The notes: generated by a model not told the origin, from the sequence alone. Shown: positions 19,129 through 32,524, counted from the first letter of the stretch. The stretch is DNA of 64,000 nucleotides from Apus apus (GCF_020740795.1 NC_067289.1:25166108-25230107), one strand, 5' to 3'. Numbers and translations: made by a program.

Positions 19129-21399
19129 GCCTAAAAGGAAAACCATTAATCTGGTTTCCTTTCTACAATCACATTTATGAACATTTCTAATACGGTTAAT
19201 TCTTTGGTTTAACAAAACTTTGGCTGCCAGAAAAAGCCCATCCCCTGCCTTCCAAAGAAGGGCTGTTACGTGGTAGAGTTCAGCTGATTTTGTTTTATGC
19301 TCCTGTGAGAATACAGCAAATTATTGACATTTTTTTGTGATACTGGGTTGATCTTTAAAACATGTCCTTCAGCAGGTGTTTGTCTTTTCCTGGGCCTGCT
19401 GTTTGCAAATGCTTTAGGGGACTCAGATATCTGTGGGAATACTGACCACAATAGCATATTTTATTTTTTGAAAATCAGTTTTGTATTGTAATAAAGAACA
19501 TTTGCTGTGGCAGCCTGGTTTTGGTTTGGGGTTTTGTTTTGGTTTGATTTTTTGGAGACTGATTTATACCTGTCCAGACAACTAAAGAAAAATGCCTTAG
19601 GACTTAAATGCACAATTATATTATCCTAAGTATTGACTATCAGATTCTTACAGTGAACTGACTGTGAATTTCTAGATTAAAACTGAATTCTGATTCATTT
19701 AAAGTAACAAAGAGAAAAAAGGAAAACCATGAGCTGTGCTACTGTGTGACAAACTGAAAGGGAAGGGCCTGACGTGGGTGTGAGGCTGAACCCATACAAA
19801 GAGCTCTGGTCCAGGGTGGAGCTGAGCTGGCTTCCCTGGCAGGTATTGTCTGAGTCTGATGGGGCAAGAAGGAAAGCATATGGTGGTAACATAATGAAAA
19901 GCTTCTTCCTAAATTGTCTTCTTGAAGATATTTCTGCTGTGTGATGGTCTGCAAGTCTACAGTGAGGAGCTCAGCAAGGCTTGGTGGCTGTGCTCAGGGA
20001 GGAGCAGATCTGTCACATACAATGACATGAGGAGAAGGTGGTGGGAGGGATGGGCACTAGGAATGGACTCATGGATGGGAACCCGAGGCAAGGGGGAAAT
20101 GAGGGGACAAATGAAAATCAAGAAATGACTAAGCTTGGAAACATCCCTTTATTTATATTATTTGGCAGACAGTTAACTTTCTGGTGGTACTTTCCTCTTA
20201 CATCTGTCTGACTGGGACCCATGTTCTCACTGTGGCCACTTTTCCCCACGGTGCTGGTGCTACTTACACCACGTTTTGGTCAGGGTTGTAAAACCAGCAG
20301 CTCAGCAAGCTGGACTCAGACCCAGTTAACCAGCCACAGCTCTGTTGATACCAGTTTAACTTCCCCAGCAGGGAATGAGAAAACATAAAAGCACCCAACT
20401 GGTGGCCAAGGAGGAGCCTCCTGCTGTGGCAGCTCATGTCCAGAGGGGAGCCCCACAAAGTGCTCAGAACTTGTGGCATCCAGTCTCCTTGTGACCACAT
20501 ACACTCCTCACTTTCCTTGGGCTTGTAAAGAAAGGAATGATGATCAATTTTACATGAATACCAGGAAAACGTGCCCCTGCTCACAGCCTGCATTCACTGC
20601 CAACATTTGTCACCCCCTTTTTTAATCTTTACCTTATTTGTAATGAAGATGATATTTGAAAAACAGGGAATAGAGATGGAAAAAAAGGGACTCACACAAG
20701 AAACATTAATTAAAAAGTAGGGCTCAAAGCCATTTTAAAAATTCTTCCTAATTTTTTACTATACACTAGTAATTTCAAATTATTTTAGATACAATCAGCC
20801 CCCCTCACACCCTTTTTTTTTTTTTTTTTTCCCCTGATTTTGAACAGCTATAAATATAATTTTCTCTTTGCAAGCTGAATGAGTCCCTAAAGCAGTTCCA
20901 GATGCCAGACATGTACATATGCAACATCCCTACTGGAGGAATAACTTTTGATATTTAATCAAAAGAAACAAGTTTAACAAACAATACAGCAACACATGAA
21001 AAGATAACATGGTGAGGGAAAAGAAAAAAAATCTAGGCTATAAAATCTAGATGAAACTTTTCCAACTTGCAGAGGTTTTACAAACTAACCAATGGTAAAA
21101 CTCAGAAATTAAATCTGAAGAGGGATGAAATAACTGACTTTAGGAGAAGGCAATAAAAAGGGAAGGAAAAGAAGGAAAATAAAAATGGAGGGGAATAAAA
21201 CCAGCCAGCAGACAAATGGGGACTTAAAATGCAAAGAAGAGAAGAAAATCGAAAGAAATGTCAGGAAAGAATATTTTCAACTCAAGAAGAATAATAAATT
21301 GAGGTACACGAGAAAAAGTGCAAGAAATACCATGGGTTACAGTATTCTAAGGGAACCCATGAAAATACAGAGGAGGGAAGGGAAAATATGAAAAATCTC
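19129..21399. other. Intergenic, mostly AT-rich
   Basis: Contains GGTTTTGGTTTGGGG-type simple sequence (19515-19550), a T18 run (20813-20830) and purine-rich sequence (20990-21380). The 68-codon frame at 21185 is a Lys/Glu-rich reading of the purine stretch. No gene recognised. Confidence 0.4.
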
Positions 21400-23350
21400 A
21401 TTTTTGTGTTAATTGTGTTCCCCTTCCAACGACACGTGTCAATGCTGGAAACACTCCTGTAATGTGATTATTGTTTACAGCAGGTTATTACTCAACGGGT
21501 TCCTATTTAGGCTGTCAGACCTTACAGTGAAGCCATGGAGTTGTTACCTGAAAAGAAAGACTCAATCACGGGAATGTATTTAGAACAAAAATTCTCATTA
21601 TAGCCCCATTTTTCCTAAAGGCCTCATGTGATAGCGGTGTGATTAAGCAAAGCTCCCTCTGCAGCTACACAACTTCTTGCCAATAACAGTATATCGACGT
21701 TGAGGTGGTTGGGTTATTTCTTGACCTTGAGTAGCTTAGGTGCTGCTGTAGGAATCACCAAGAATTTCACCTCCAGTGCAGTGCCAAGAAATACAGACAA
21801 TGTCACTGGCTAAATACAGTCCAAAAATTAATACACAATAATTAACTCCAACCCTTTCCATATGTTGTTGATAATGTGCTGCCCTCGCAGAGGGACAAAT
21901 CCCTGTGCTTTTGGGGAGAAGCACATTGGAAAATAGGAATAAAAAACCCAAACAAGCAATTAGAGTTATCTACATAATCAATGGGATAGACTGAGCAAGC
22001 AAGTGGAATATGTTGTATGTAGATGTTGCAACAGAGGAAAATTATTTTATTATCCTGCGTTTTAAGCAACTAGGCTACCACATCTTTCATGTTGCAGCGC
22101 TATTGTATTAGACACTGAAATCGGATTTTAACTTACTTTTAAATGTTCTTCCTTTGCCTTCACTCCAGGGTTTGAAGCTGTCATTTGTGTCACCGTTCTC
22201 TTGGCTTCCACTGTTTCTTTTAACTACTCCACAATTATAATAGCTCGCTAATAGAGCGTCTCATTGATAAACTTCCTCGTTAAGAAGAACCTCGGACAAA
22301 AAATGATACTGGTTCTTTAAAAGTTTATCCCTATGGCACCATCATGTAAGCATACATATGGGACAGTAAAAATGGAAGACGACACATTAAATGACATTAT
22401 TATAAAATGCAATACTCTTGGAATGATCCCTTATTAAATTAGGCTCTATGATCTGAGATGAATTTCCCCGATCCCTAATCCATCACTAGAGAAATATTAA
22501 AAGATAGGTCTCAACTGGCATTAGAATCGCACTCAGTCTCTACTTTCATTATTTTGAATTAGGGTGCTACTGGGGGGAAGCCTCTTAATGAGAATTAGAG
22601 TGATTCACTGGCCTTCTTTTGGGTTTTGACAAGTAAAATATTAACTCTTCAGTCACAGCTGTCGGAATTAAAATACTTGGCAGCCACAGATGCACAAATT
22701 AAATTGGCCTTTATGTTTCCATATTGCTGACCTCCTTAGAGGCAAAAACATCAAGCCCAACAATAACAGAGAAACCCACAGTATGTCATTTCTTGGAAGA
22801 AAATGTATTTATTGAAGTTTTGATATTTGTTTCAGTTTTAAACACATAATTGAACAAATACTGAACATTTTTACAAAAGGCTATTATTGTAATTTTGCAT
22901 TCAGTAAAACTTCAGCTACAAGTCAGTTACTCTGAACCATTAATCAAGCAATAAAATATTAAATGATGTTATTTTGGGGATTTGTTAACTGTTTAAATCA
23001 ACATAAATCAGATTTACGTGTGGTGCTTCAGCGAAAACTTCTTAATGGCTTTGGCATTTTTTTGAGGTTGCTACTCTGTAAGTAATAGATTCTCTTTCTT
23101 AGAAACAAGATACAATAACATAATAATTATTGCAGAGTAAGAAGACTTTTTATTACCAGACCTGCAGATTGTAACAGCAAAACAAGCTGAAGTTTAGCAA
23201 TGTCAAGCAAAACATCCTTTCACATCTCTTACCCTCCTTCTTAATTTACTGTGATGGAAGTGGTGGTGGAATTTCAATTAGTCTCAATTAAGCGTATCTC
23301 AATTAAACGCATTTCAATTATAGCAAGTGTTTCTAAACCGGAACTCGTAG
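21400..23350. promoter_or_regulatory. Two-kilobase AT-rich cluster, strong candidate for conserved enhancers
   Basis: Long repeat-free sequence, low in CpG, with many homeodomain cores and no coding potential. Notable parts are 22200-22620 (CAATTATAATAGCTCGC, CTTCCTCGTTAAG, GAATTAGGG, CTTAATGAGAATTAGAG) and 22780-23050. It ends in the TCAATTA array at 23274-23320. Sequence texture is that of an ancient developmental regulatory element; conservation needs alignment. Confidence 0.45.
23274..23320 (-). promoter_or_regulatory. Array of four TCAATTA (TAATTGA) homeodomain cores
   Basis: TCAATTA occurs at 23274, 23284, 23299 and 23314, in the same orientation with spacings of 10, 15 and 15 bp. A CAAGTG core (NKX2-type) follows at 23324-23329. 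Read on the minus strand these are TAATTGA sites, a common homeodomain core. The array is exact; which protein binds is unknown. Confidence 0.7.
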
Positions 23351-25329
23351 CAAAAAAAAAGTCTCAAAGAAGGAATGGTGCAAAAGTGACATTTTATGGT
23401 TTTTTTTAAAGCTGTCCTTACATTTGATGACCCATCATACCCAGCCCAGCACCGGGGGCTGTTCCTCCTTTCTCTGTCTCTGGTCACTTCCAGCATCTCT
23501 CCCTCCTCTCTAACGATCCCTCATTGATCTCAACCTGTGATCGGTTTGGAACTCCTTGCAGAGGGACATTGATGGATGCCTTGGGACCATCTCACCCTTC
23601 GCATCCAATACTGCGATGAACTCCCCGGCGCCGTGGCACGGCTGCCTGGGGGGAGCTGGGGGCTGGGACCACCCTAGGCTCCTGGGGGCTGAGCTTGGGC
23701 TCCGGGTGAGACCGTGCATCTTGGAAGAGGCTCTTTCTGTGTCTAGGTGATTGCAAACCACCTGCTTGTGATTCCTCATAACACACCTTGAGGGTTTGGG
23801 GGTTTTCTTGAGTGCTGATGTGGAAGGGAGAGACTGCAGCACTGACACGGGGAAGCACGTGGTGTTTCTATGAGGAAATAGAGTTTGTTCCCCAGTTTCT
23901 GCTTTTTCATTTTTCTCTGTACTTTGCTGGTGGAAAGTGATGCCTTTCCCGTTTGTGACAAGGGTTTTTTAGAGCTGGTAACACAGCAGAATTGCATACC
24001 TAGAAGAATCCAGCTCTGGAGCTTCACTATTTTGAAATATTGTGTCACTCACTGGTGGGAGTCTTGCCACATGTGTTTGCGCTGCAGCCCACTTGTTGTC
24101 CCCTCTCACTGGGCTGTGGCCAGGCAGCAGAGGGGATGGGAGCATCTCTATGGGCACATCTGAGACACATTTGGTTGGAATAATCCCTGAGCTCTCTGAG
24201 CTCCCAACACTGCTCACATCTTGTGCCAAGTCCCCTCTTGGCCTTCCCTGGGAGGAGCTGCTGCCCCAGAGAGTGTCCCCAAAGGGGGTTTGGGGACCAT
24301 GGGGTTGCTGTGGTGGCTGTGACCACTTGGGGCTGTGACATCCGTCTCAGTGCAGTGCAGAGGCACGATGGAGCTCAGCCATGCCAGGGGGGGCATCACC
24401 CCACCTCTGGTGTCCCTGGGCTGGGAGTCCCTGAGCTGCTCTCTGCCTCACTTCCCCTTTCCTGGCAAGGGGAGCAGATGGGGAGAGCACTGAGTGCAGT
24501 GCATCTGCAGCTTTCCTGGGACCATTTCTATCTTATTTTTATCCTTTTAATGACATTATCTCAGCTATGCAAACAGCCTGGAGCATGGGAATAGCTCTTA
24601 CTCCATCTTTCCTCCTCACTGCATCCCTGCTGGGCGATGCAGCAGTACCCAAACATCCCTCCTTCCCCTGGAGCAGAGCAGCAGCTCCCATCTCAGCCTG
24701 GATTTCCCCTCCTGGATCGGGGCTGCCAACCCCCATGGACAGTATTCCAGGCTCTGCTGTTTGTTGGCTGCTTTCCCGGTGGGAGCCGGGAGCGCCGCGG
24801 TGCTGCGCGGGAGGATGGTGGGCTCGGCGTGGGAATCAGCTCTGTGCAGAACTACTTCATCCATCGCTCCTGGAATTAAATGTGGGCCCAGAGCTGCCAT
24901 GGGGCAGCCCGCGTGGTGGTTTAATTTCTTTTTTAGAGGACATTAGCAGAACTCGATAAAGGGTCAAGTAATTTCATCCAAGTTGCCACTAGTTAGTTAA
25001 GAGAAAGCGACAGGGCTGGCGCTTGATGCCGTTACCTTATGTATGTTAAAAAACAGGTTTAAAATTTCTTTCCTTTTGTTGCTTGTTGTTTTTTTTTTTT
25101 TTGGCTGAAGGAAGGATTACAGCAGGAACCCTTCCTAGCTTGAAAAGATTCCCTGGCCGGTGGCTTAAACAGGGTGGTTTTTTGGATGAATATTTGCTGC
25201 TGGGCGAGGGGGCTGAGACCCGAAATGAGATGGTTGGTTGTGCAGGAGGGAGCAGGGCTGGCCCAGCTCTGGGGAGGCTGCCCGGGGAGTCGTTCCTGAG
25301 GATGGTGAGTGGACAGTGAGTCCAGGGGG
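23351..25329. other. Intergenic, GC-moderate, nothing recognised
   Basis: Mixed to GC-rich sequence from about 23420 to 24910, with overlapping frames of up to 130 codons on both strands and no family resemblance. A T14 run lies near 25090-25102. No repeat family recognised. Confidence 0.4.
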
Positions 25330-26200
25330 AGCGCTGGCAATCACGGCGGAAACAATGTTTGCATCGATCAGCTGTCACGGTGATTTATGGCTTCATTTTG
25401 CTGTAATGGAGAATTAGTGGAAAGATTATCAGGGACTCAACACTTTGGCTTGTTACCCGTGTCCAGACGAGCAATTTGTCTCCCTGAAGCAGTGAAATAC
25501 TTGTGACAGCTCCAACACTTGCCCTAATTCAATCAAGAGAAAATGTTGGAATTAATTTGTTACAAGAAAATTTAAATATGTTCAGCAAACAGTAACCGCA
25601 GAGCAGCCGGCTGATTTATTGTGCTCGGCAAGATATCGATCCGCTTCGATCTGGCCCATGTTGAGGTTTTAATGTGTAATAATTTCCAATTTAAAGCTCC
25701 TTTTCAAGATCACGGGTTTAAAGAGAGGGCAGGCTAGGTCTCAAGACCTGATTAGGAGCCTGTTGCAATGGCTTTGTCAAAAGCCTGTTTGAATGTAAAT
25801 TCATAGTTATCTTTTGCACTATCTTTAATATTCTTGACATGGATTTTATTGTGTGTCAAACCTCAGGCCAGCTGCCTGCCACAACCATTAATGAAACATC
25901 TTAGGAAATAAATCTCAGTCTTTATACAATATTTTTAAAAACCTGAAACATTAGATGTCAGCGAGGAAGCTTTCACAGCATCCTTTCCCACCCCCCCCCC
26001 CAGTAAACCATCAGAGCTACAGCAGTTTTACAGCCTGCCTACACAATTAGATTGAATTGTTGTGCAAATGCTATTATGCCATAAGCTTAAATTCCAAAGG
26101 TTGCATGAATATTTTGGGTACGTGTACAGATCTGTTACCTTCATTGAAGGTGTGACAGCTTATTCTACCCGTACATATGTACAATTTTTAAGGTTCTTCT
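25330..26200. promoter_or_regulatory. AT-rich segment, strong candidate conserved element
   Basis: Repeat-free DNA with CCTAATTCAATCAAG near 25523, GGAATTAATTTGTTAC near 25548, GATATCGATCCGCTTCGATC near 25632, TGTAATAATTTCCAATT near 25674 and the 12-bp palindrome GTACATATGTAC at 26171. A C11 run (25990-26001) is the only simple sequence. CpG-bearing motifs kept within AT-rich DNA suggest selection. No coding potential. Confidence 0.42.
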
Positions 26201-26339
26201 TATTAAAATGCTCTTCCCCGAAGCACGTAGGGTAAAGCTGCTCAAGAAGGTGGCCAAGGCATTAGAAATGTAGCCCCTTATAATTCACCCAGCAGCCATG
26301 GTGGTAGTTGCTCCATGCCAGGCTCCTCTGCCACCCAAC

Positions 26340-26640
26340 TACAGCAAAATGAAGTGTGCTCAATTAGTGCTTTAAAACCAAGTTATTATGATTGATTAAA
26401 AGGGAAATCCTGGCCTAAAAAGCTTGTGTAATAACCTCCTATGTAGCTCCAATTGCAAGTTTTCTCTAATATTTTTAGAGCATCAGTGGCTCATGTAATT
26501 AGAGAGCAATCCCATTCAACCTAATCAATGAGAAGTCATCACCCACCATTGGAGTCAGCTGTACTGAAGTGTTTTTTTGCTCATTAGCAGAGCTCAGGCA
26601 TTAGTTTACTTTAGTTGTTTTTAGTTTTCCTGCCATATCC
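26340..26640. promoter_or_regulatory. AT-rich segment, candidate conserved element
   Basis: Contains CTCAATTAGTGC, TATGATTGATTAAAAGG, CTCCAATTGC, GTAATTAGAGAG and CCTAATCAATGAG within 200 bp, a mix of homeodomain and PBX-like cores, with no repeats. The regulatory call is by composition. Confidence 0.33.
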
Positions 26641-27800
26641 TTAGACCAAGCACTGAAAAATAAGCTCTCTTTATTAAAACAAAGTTTATGAAAAACTTTC
26701 TTACAGCACCTGGGCCATCAAATGTAGAGTTTAGGCACCACCACTTGGTCAGCAGTGGTGTGGAAGTGCAGGTGACACTGTGGTCTGCTGGGGTGAGGAC
26801 TCCCACATCCTCTGAGAAGAACCCACACTGGGCACCTGGATTTTCTCAGGTGGCTTTGGAGTCAGCTGTTGGGCAATGGGAAAGGCCTTATGATCACCTC
26901 GAGCCCTTTGTTAATCCCAACTTCCTAGCACTGGAGAAAGGACCAATGTGACCAAAGCCATGGAGAATCAGAGCCCGTAACTCCCCTGGCCTTTAAACCA
27001 CCTGCTAGTCTGACAGCAAATATCTCTAGCCATAAGTGTCTTTAAAATGTTGTTTTGAAGGGTGAAAATGATCCTGTAAAGCATCAGCTTCTTGCATGGC
27101 AGCTGCAGTGATAGGAGCCACTTTCTGAGCTCTTGACACTAAGGGCCTAGGAGAGGTCAGGGTTTCTCAAAGAAGTGAGATTTGGCTCCTAGAAGCTTTT
27201 GGAGACAAAAATTTAAAAATTCATAGCCCTACACCCAATTCTGACTGGATATAAAGGACCAGAAGTCAAACCAGGATCACATTCACTCAGTTGGTAACAG
27301 ACTAAATATGAGGTGGATGAGGCAAAGACATTTTGCTCCCTGGAGAAACTCTGGTGCAGGGATTATAAGCTCTGCAAGGGATTTTGGTGGCCTGTCAGCA
27401 CGGTGTCCCCTGCCTGTGTCCCCAGTGAAGGGAAAGGACACCAGCTATGGGATGAGCATGGTGGCTCTGGTGGGACACCTTACTCAGACATGCCTTGCCC
27501 CTGCCTTGGCCTCCTGAAAGACCAACCTCTGCAGACTTACCAGCTATGTCCTGTGCCACCACAGAGGATTCCTCAGCAGAAGAAGATGTTGTCTTTCAAG
27601 AAGTCAAAGGAACCTGTTGATCTTTGTTTATGTCTGGTCCAGGAAATAAACGATGCAGTCATTGCTTGATAGACGTTCCCATCTCCCTCCTCTCTGTCAT
27701 GAAGCCTAATGTCTTTGCCCCTCTCTGGGACATTCTCTGTATATCCTTTTACATATGTGCACTCATGCTTTTGGAAAAATAAATACAGTTTTATTAAATT
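26641..27800 (+). other. Unassigned stretch with a TATA-like motif and a downstream AATAAA
   Basis: GATATAAAGG (TATAAA at 27250-27255) lies about 520 bp before AATAAA at 27778, and a 118-codon frame (27313-27669) lies between them. The peptide is Cys/Pro-rich and unlike any family I know. It could be a solo LTR (promoter-to-polyA layout), a non-coding transcript or chance. No TG...CA boundaries or target-site duplication were found. Confidence 0.2.
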
Positions 27801-30800
27801 TTTTGCATGAGTTAGATCATAAAAAAAGGACTTTGGAAATATTGTATAAGCTTTACGAAGTGAGCTGTCCCTCTGTTGTCAAGGTGCACATCGACCGGGG
27901 CTTTAGTACTGGGAATTAGCATTTTTTTTGCAAACTCTGGGATGATATTGTACTGACACACCTGTAAATCCATAATTATAATTCAATTTTTCATTACAAA
28001 CTGTAAACGTAAATATCTCTGTGGTCATTGATGGAATTTAACTTCTGCAGCAAATAGTATCTACACACACGTTTCCTATCTTGTTCTTAAACGTACCATA
28101 ACACGCGTGCTACAGCCAGTCAAATATTATTATAAACTCCCTTTGCTGCAAGTCTTGACCAAAATACATGGAGCTGCTCTCAGACATGTTCCTGGGAGTT
28201 CATGGGAGCCAGTGGAGTTCAGGTGGTGTGAAGGCCTCTGGCAGTCATGGTGAGCAGGATGGCCTTGCATGGCCACGTCTTCAGCAGGTGTCAGCCGAGT
28301 GCCCCATCACTTGGCACTGGGTATCTCCTCACCTCCTTCTCTTCCCCGGTTTGAGGGGGGCCAGGCTGGTGCTGGGGCTCTCTGGGGCTGGTGAACCCCT
28401 TGGTCCCCACGTGAGGCAGGGCTGAACCTCCTGGGCTCTGCAGGACCTTGGCAGGAGAGTGGGTGGCACCCTTTTAACGTGACCTGGAGCAGAATCAGGC
28501 CTTGATATTTAAAGCTGAATTAGACTGATACTAAAAACTGAGATAGACTGACAATTAAAATAGTCCCGTGCTCTGTTGCTTATTTTTTATGCTTTTATTT
28601 TTTCATACTGGGTCTCCACCACGTTGAAATTTGCTTGTGGAGGTCTGGTGCTGGATCGTGACCTCTTGGGGCTGAGGTCATGCAGTTATTTTGCCAGCAG
28701 TTGCAAGCACAGAGAAGAAGCCTCCTTGCTGGTTCTCCAGTGAGATGTCCTCACCCCTTAATGTGTCAAAATAACACCACCAAACCAGCTTGCCATTGGA
28801 GTCTGGGACAAAATCAATGTTCCTGAGCTGTCAGGAGCAGTGCCAGATTAAAAACTGTATTTAAAACAAGCACAATGTTGGTTAACAGTGCTAAAAGGCA
28901 GTATTGTAGATTAATAATACCAAGAGAAATTAAAAAGAAACCCTGATCCCATTTTTGGAGCCGTACAATTTGTTTGCTTTTCTCCTTCTCTCCTTGAACA
29001 GCCAAGAACTGGTTGGGTTCACTTGGTGTGCCCAGGAAAATGTGCTTGTCCAGCTCCTGCTCATCAGCCCTGGGCTGCAAATCCCACGGGGGGATGTTTA
29101 TTTGGTTTTTAAAAAGCCCTGTCAGGGTTTGGACCTGCTCTCTGCAATTGTCTTTATTTCTCAAATAAAAGTTCAGGGGCTGTTCATGGCTGCAAATGCA
29201 AATGCTGATAGAGGCCTGAAGAATGGCATTCCTTGCAAGTTAGGGTTGCACAAAGCAAAAAACCCACAAAAACCACTGAAGAAAAATTATCTTTAAATAA
29301 GTTACCAATTATGAACTTTATAATGGTGCCAGCTATTAACAATAGACCCATTTGGGGTGTGGGTTTTTTTTCTCCTTCCCATCATAATTTTTTCTTTCTA
29401 CAAGGTCATTTTAGGTCTTGGGTCTCAATAATAATTTGCTCCACGAGCCATTGCAGACAGAGCTGTCTTCAGCCTCTCAGCTTGCAGGGAGAAGCCCCAT
29501 TGTTTTAGGGGATCATTCCTAAATTTCCCCAAACCAAAAACGTCTTTATTTTGCCTGGAATAAGGGTGCTGTGGTGGCTCTGCAAGGCGCTGGCACCTCT
29601 CGGGTGCCATGTCCTGGGGGATGCGGGGTGGCAGCCTGGGAGCTGGGGGGAAGGAACGTGCCCTTCCTTTGGGCTGGAGCTCTGGCTGGGCTTTCCCAGA
29701 GTTCCCATTGTTGCACAGCTGAATCCAATCACCACGATTTGTTTTTCAAAACAGGGCTCAGCTCCCTGTTGCTGGATGATATTTTCATCTGCTGACGTTT
29801 AACCGAGCTATTTCAAAATGAGCAGAGAGTGTTTCTAGAATTCCTTTATTTCTGAAGTTTTAAATAAATCAGCTTTTAATTGTCTGTTGGGAAACATTGT
29901 TAGTAAACAGCTCCATTTGCAGAGCTCTGCTCTGCAGGCTGGGCCCTCGCTGGACCTGTGAAAACCAGCTATAAACTGCTCTGCACGTCTCACATTTTGG
30001 GAAACAATATTATTTTTCCAAAACCACAGAGCGATCAGATAACATTGGTGCTGCACCTCAGGCAAGATGTCTGTGATTAACCATTTCCTCCAACTTCTGC
30101 ATCGTGGTTTCACTGTAGAATAAAAGTAGAGCAAAGCTATGGAAAAAATAAATGGCCTCTTCCTTGGGAGATGGCAGCTGGGCTCTCCTGCCCGGCAGAG
30201 CTCCCAGCAGGAGACTTCAGGAATTCTGGAGCATCCTGTTGTGATGGAGGGTTGTTATCTGGGGTGCATTTTATGAAGACTAGGAAATTAGTTTGGTTTC
30301 GTTATGTTTATGACTTTCTTAAAATGATCTGCCAAGACTTCAAAATGCCAGGGAAGAAAGGGGAGAAGAAATGACCGTCTTCAAAGTGTAACTGTGGCCG
30401 ATGGAGCTGGTGTGTATTTCCCTGCCCTCAGTACAAAGGGCTCCCAGATGCTGCTTGTTCGTTTTCAGAAGTGTTTCATTAATTAACATTCTTACAAAAA
30501 TGACAAGTGGAAAGACTGAGGTTGGCTCATGGGCCTTCCCAGCTTGTGCAGACCCATCGCCACGCTCAGTCCCACAGCTAATCATCACTAATTATCAGCA
30601 AGTCATCAGAGTGGAGTTTAGTCCTTACATCCATAACATCAGTTCATGATTTGTTTAATTCACTCCCAACCAAGTCCAGCCTTGACTCTGGTGTAGGCCA
30701 ACTCTCGGGCATTCCGCTCCTGAAGAAGACAACCTGCCTGCCTGGGCCAGAAGGGAAGGCTTGCCAAAGTGTCCTGAGGTTCCTCATAGTAAGGGAACCT

Positions 30801-31079
30801 GCAGGAATAGCTTTCAGAAAAGTCTAAGTCCACATTCCAACAGCAGGGCCCAGATGAGATGAAAATCTGGATAATTGTTTTCTGATGAATAAGAAAGTTT
30901 TGAAACACCCATGACCCTGGAAGAGGTGAGATCTGGAGCTCTCCTTGCTGTAGCATCTCAGGATGCAAAGCTTTTCACTTTTATTTGTAAAGATCTGCAG
31001 GAATTTGGCTATCCTGATATCGAGGGCACATCTAGAAGTAAGACTGACTCCCATCTGGCAGAACCAAGCTAATCAATTT
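27801..31079. other. Intergenic, nothing firmly recognised
   Basis: Alternating AT-rich and moderate-GC sequence. AT-rich parts near 27950-28150 and 29280-29440 are candidate regulatory DNA at low confidence. ORFs up to 116 codons on both strands have no recognisable product. Confidence 0.4.
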
Positions 31080-31340
31080 ACCTTATCAAGCTCCAGTGTG
31101 TAATTAGAGGGTCTCCTGACATCATTTCCAAGCTGGGTTCAGCTCATCCTGGAGGCAGTGTAGCCTTTTTATTACTTTCTACAACTTAATCACTCTGTTT
31201 TAAAGACATTTTCTCTGAATTGCTCAGAGGTTAGCCTCTCTGTCAATTTAAGTCAATATCCTCATCTTTTCAAAATTAATTGCTATTAATTAATCACCAT
31301 CTGAAGCAGTTTATTGGTATTGATTCGCTCCCTTTTGTAT
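31080..31340. promoter_or_regulatory. AT-rich segment, candidate conserved element
   Basis: Contains TGTAATTAGAGGG, ACTTAATCACTC, AAAATTAATTGC and ATTAATTAATCACC, with no repeat and no coding frame. Assigned by composition and homeodomain-core density. Confidence 0.3.
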
Positions 31341-32524
31341 ATTTCTGAGATTTCTTATTGGTCTTCCTCACTGCATTTATTTTTCACCAGAGCTACAAAG
31401 CCTGTCTCCATGAGGGCTGCTTGACAGCCAGGTCCAGATGAACATCCAGGTCTCAGTAAGAATCAAAGGACAGCTGTAGTGTAGGTCTTTCTGACTTTCA
31501 GGGTATTTTTCTTCTCTGAACTTCCTGATTCAATTAAAACCAGGTTAGCAGAGCCATTGTTTCAGGCCTATTCTATTTTGAAGATGAGTCCCAGTTTTGG
31601 GCTCCTGGCCTCATTTTTCCTGTGTGCATTCAGTTGAGGAGCTCCGTGGGCTATCCCACCACCCACATTTCACTGCTCTGGCCTCTGGGCACACCAGACC
31701 AGAGCACAAACTCCAAATATTTAACCAAGACAAGAACACGTTGGCAGAGATAACTTTTCCCTCCTTCACCTGCAGGAGGAAGGAGAAGACATGACCACAT
31801 CTTCTCTGTGAGATGCTCTGCTTCCCATTGATCTTCCACACTGGTGGGATCCGGATCCAGGAGGATGGAAAAGCATTAATTTGCTTTCAAGTTCTGAGCT
31901 CTTATTGGCATTTTCTGTCCGACCTTTTTCCCAGTGTAATCAAAGAGCTGTGATCAATACATGAAAAGCCAGGTTTTCTTATTAGCTTCTCCATGCAGCC
32001 ATCCGTGGTCAACACGCAGCCATCAGTGCAGCATGCTCTTCTCATTCAATCTCATAAAGCTGGAGAGTTTTTGGGGTCTCAACAGGACACACCACGTTGT
32101 GTTGGGGCCCAGTGGGGCTGAGGGCAGCAGGGAAGGCCAGAGGGAATGAGGGTGGAGGGGTGGGAAGAGGCCACAAGATGAAGGAGATCCTGCAGAATAA
32201 TGTGCTTTTCACAGACCTCTCAAGGACATGGAATGAGGAGCCATTTACATCCATCTTAGTCCTGAGATTAGTTTTATTCTAACAGACTGGTTGGCAATAG
32301 GACCGGGATACTTCAGACCTCATCTCCTGGCCTTGGGACGCCCTTAGAAGGATTTAGGCATCACAGCTCTTAGACTTGAGAGGAGAAGGAAGCCAATTTC
32401 TCCCCCAGTTAACAGAACCCACCTCATTTCTTTCCATGAAGATGAATGAGGAGTGTTTTCTACAGCAGATCTTCCGGCCAGCTTCCTCCAGACCATGGCA
32501 CCATGGAAATAAGTGATGGTGTTT
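31341..32524. other. Intergenic, nothing recognised
   Basis: Mixed sequence without a recognised repeat or exon. Confidence 0.4.
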
